6,460 bases of DNA from Candidatus Krumholzibacteriia bacterium. Lineage in GTDB: Bacteria; Krumholzibacteriota; Krumholzibacteriia; Krumholzibacteriales; Krumholzibacteriaceae. A model generated the notes under the pieces. The model was not told where the DNA came from, made no database searches, and was given only the letters and a program-made list of their open reading frames with translations. Positions 5,911-6,460 of the stretch are shown here, one piece after another. Position 1 is the stretch's first letter; every line of letters begins with the position of its first letter. A program made the translations under genes and the position numbers. The stretch lies in assembly GCA_028696635.1 (NCBI GenBank), contig JAQVGR010000101.1:1-6460 (forward strand). The letters run 5' to 3'.

Positions 5911-5939
5911 TTGCCCGCCCGCGGCGCTCCTGCGAGAAT
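5911..5939 (+). promoter_or_regulatory. Candidate promoter of the aminotransferase gene (extended -10)
   Basis: TTGCCC (5911-5916) is separated by 17 bases from GAGAAT (5934-5939), each matching its consensus at 4 of 6 positions. TGC directly before the -10 supplies an extended -10 element. Transcription would start near 5946, giving a leader of about 34 bases. Its place, just past a likely terminator and before a gene with a good ribosome-binding site, supports it; the match itself is moderate. Confidence 0.35.
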
Positions 5940-5979
5940 CACGCTCTGCGACGCAAAGCGACAAGGGGGCTCGTTCGAG

Positions 5980-6460
5980 GTGGCGCTCGGCAGGGATATC
6001 TGGACATCGATACGGGAGGAATTCCCCGCGGCCTCCCGTCATGTCTATTTCAACCATGCCGCCATCAGCCCCCTCTCAACCCGCGCGCAGCGTGCGCTCG
6101 GCGCCCTCTCGGACCTGCTCGCCAGCAAGGGAGTCCTCGCCGAGGACGAGGTGATGGAGATGGTCGGCCGCATCCGCAGCGGTGCGGCGAGGCTGATCGG
6201 CGCCTCCCCCGACGAGATCGCCTTCGTCCAGAATACCACGCAGGGCGTTCTGATAGCCGCCGGGGCGATACGGTGGCGCGAGGGCGACAACGTCGTTCTG
6301 CCGGCGATCGAGTTCCCCGCCAACGTCTATCCCTGGATGGGCCTGCAGCGGCTCGGCGTCGAGCTGCGGCTCGTCGAGCCCGACGGCGGCATGGTCACGG
6401 CCGAGATGCTCGCCGACGTCTGCGACCGGCGCACCCGCGCCGTGACGGTCAGCCAGGTGC
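5980..6460 (+). CDS. Class V (fold-type I) PLP-dependent aminotransferase-like protein, 3' end beyond window
   Basis: The N-terminal 160 residues of a class V aminotransferase-family protein, the group that includes cysteine desulfurases, selenocysteine lyases and isopenicillin N epimerase-like enzymes. I translated it from the GTG at 5980: an AAGGGGG Shine-Dalgarno (5963-5969) precedes it at a 10-base spacing, and no ATG or GTG occurs in frame in the sequence just upstream. The frame is open to the edge. Seen in order: REEFPA then VYFNHAAISPLS (22-33), the family's conserved N-terminal segment; a helix with a phosphate-binding-type motif QNTTQGV (84-90); WREGDNVVLPAIEFPANVYPW (99-119), matching the EFPSNVYPW-type motif; and GVELRLVEPDGG. 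The Schiff-base lysine and any active-site Cys loop, which would tell a desulfurase from an aminotransferase or epimerase, lie past the edge, so the substrate cannot be assigned. It is probably transcribed separately from menG. Confidence 0.92.
   Translation, partial: MALGRDIWTSIREEFPAASRHVYFNHAAISPLSTRAQRALGALSDLLASKGVLAEDEVMEMVGRIRSGAARLIGASPDEIAFVQNTTQGVLIAAGAIRWREGDNVVLPAIEFPANVYPWMGLQRLGVELRLVEPDGGMVTAEMLADVCDRRTRAVTVSQV

Noticed and set aside
5584..6057. Minus-strand frames over the end of menG and the start of the aminotransferase gene
   Set aside because: They cross two well-supported plus-strand genes and show no family resemblance.
1..6460. CRISPR array, insertion sequence, tRNA or phage signatures
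   Set aside because: I saw no spaced direct repeats, terminal inverted repeats flanking a transposase, cloverleaf sequence or phage-type gene; almost all the DNA is accounted for by six conserved genes.

Overview
This is a GC-rich bacterial chromosomal window. It holds six protein-coding genes, two of them cut by the window edges. Three run on the minus strand and three on the plus strand, and they diverge from one intergenic region at about 4338-4521. There is no mobile element, CRISPR array, rRNA or tRNA that I can see. A class I hybrid cluster protein and a quinone methyltransferase point to an anaerobic or facultatively anaerobic, probably menaquinone-using bacterium. The phylum cannot be fixed from this sequence. 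The EF-4 C-terminal wording (GYGSFDYE instead of GYASLDYE) recalls Planctomycetes/Chlamydiae-type lineages, but that is a weak hint from memory.

Minus strand, read right to left. hcp (4337-2709) encodes the hybrid cluster protein and ends in two consecutive hairpins, the second followed by a T run (terminator). A new promoter then appears to start the lepA-hemW unit. lepA (2580-784) encodes the ribosomal GTPase EF-4. It overlaps by 4 bases (ATGA) the start of hemW (787 to beyond position 1), which encodes a radical-SAM haem chaperone.

Plus strand, left to right. A Crp/Fnr-superfamily regulator (about 4522-5181) resembles the Dnr/HcpR nitrosative-stress branch. It is followed 12 bases later by a UbiE/MenG C-methyltransferase (5194-5883), so the two are probably co-transcribed. 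A likely terminator and a candidate promoter come next. Then the first 160 codons of a fold-type I, class V PLP aminotransferase (5980 to the end) begin.

The most informative spot is the divergent intergenic region. It carries a perfect 16-base palindrome whose core is TTGAC-N4-GTCAA, an FNR/Dnr-type operator. The palindrome is centred exactly 41.5 bases upstream of the start predicted from a TATCAT -10 box for hcp, which is class II activator geometry. The adjacent regulator has the E-x-x-S-R recognition-helix residues expected for TTGA half-sites. The simplest model is that the regulator switches on hcp in response to NO or a related signal. A quinone-biosynthesis gene rides in the regulator's transcript. 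This is a new arrangement of known parts rather than a demonstrably novel system.
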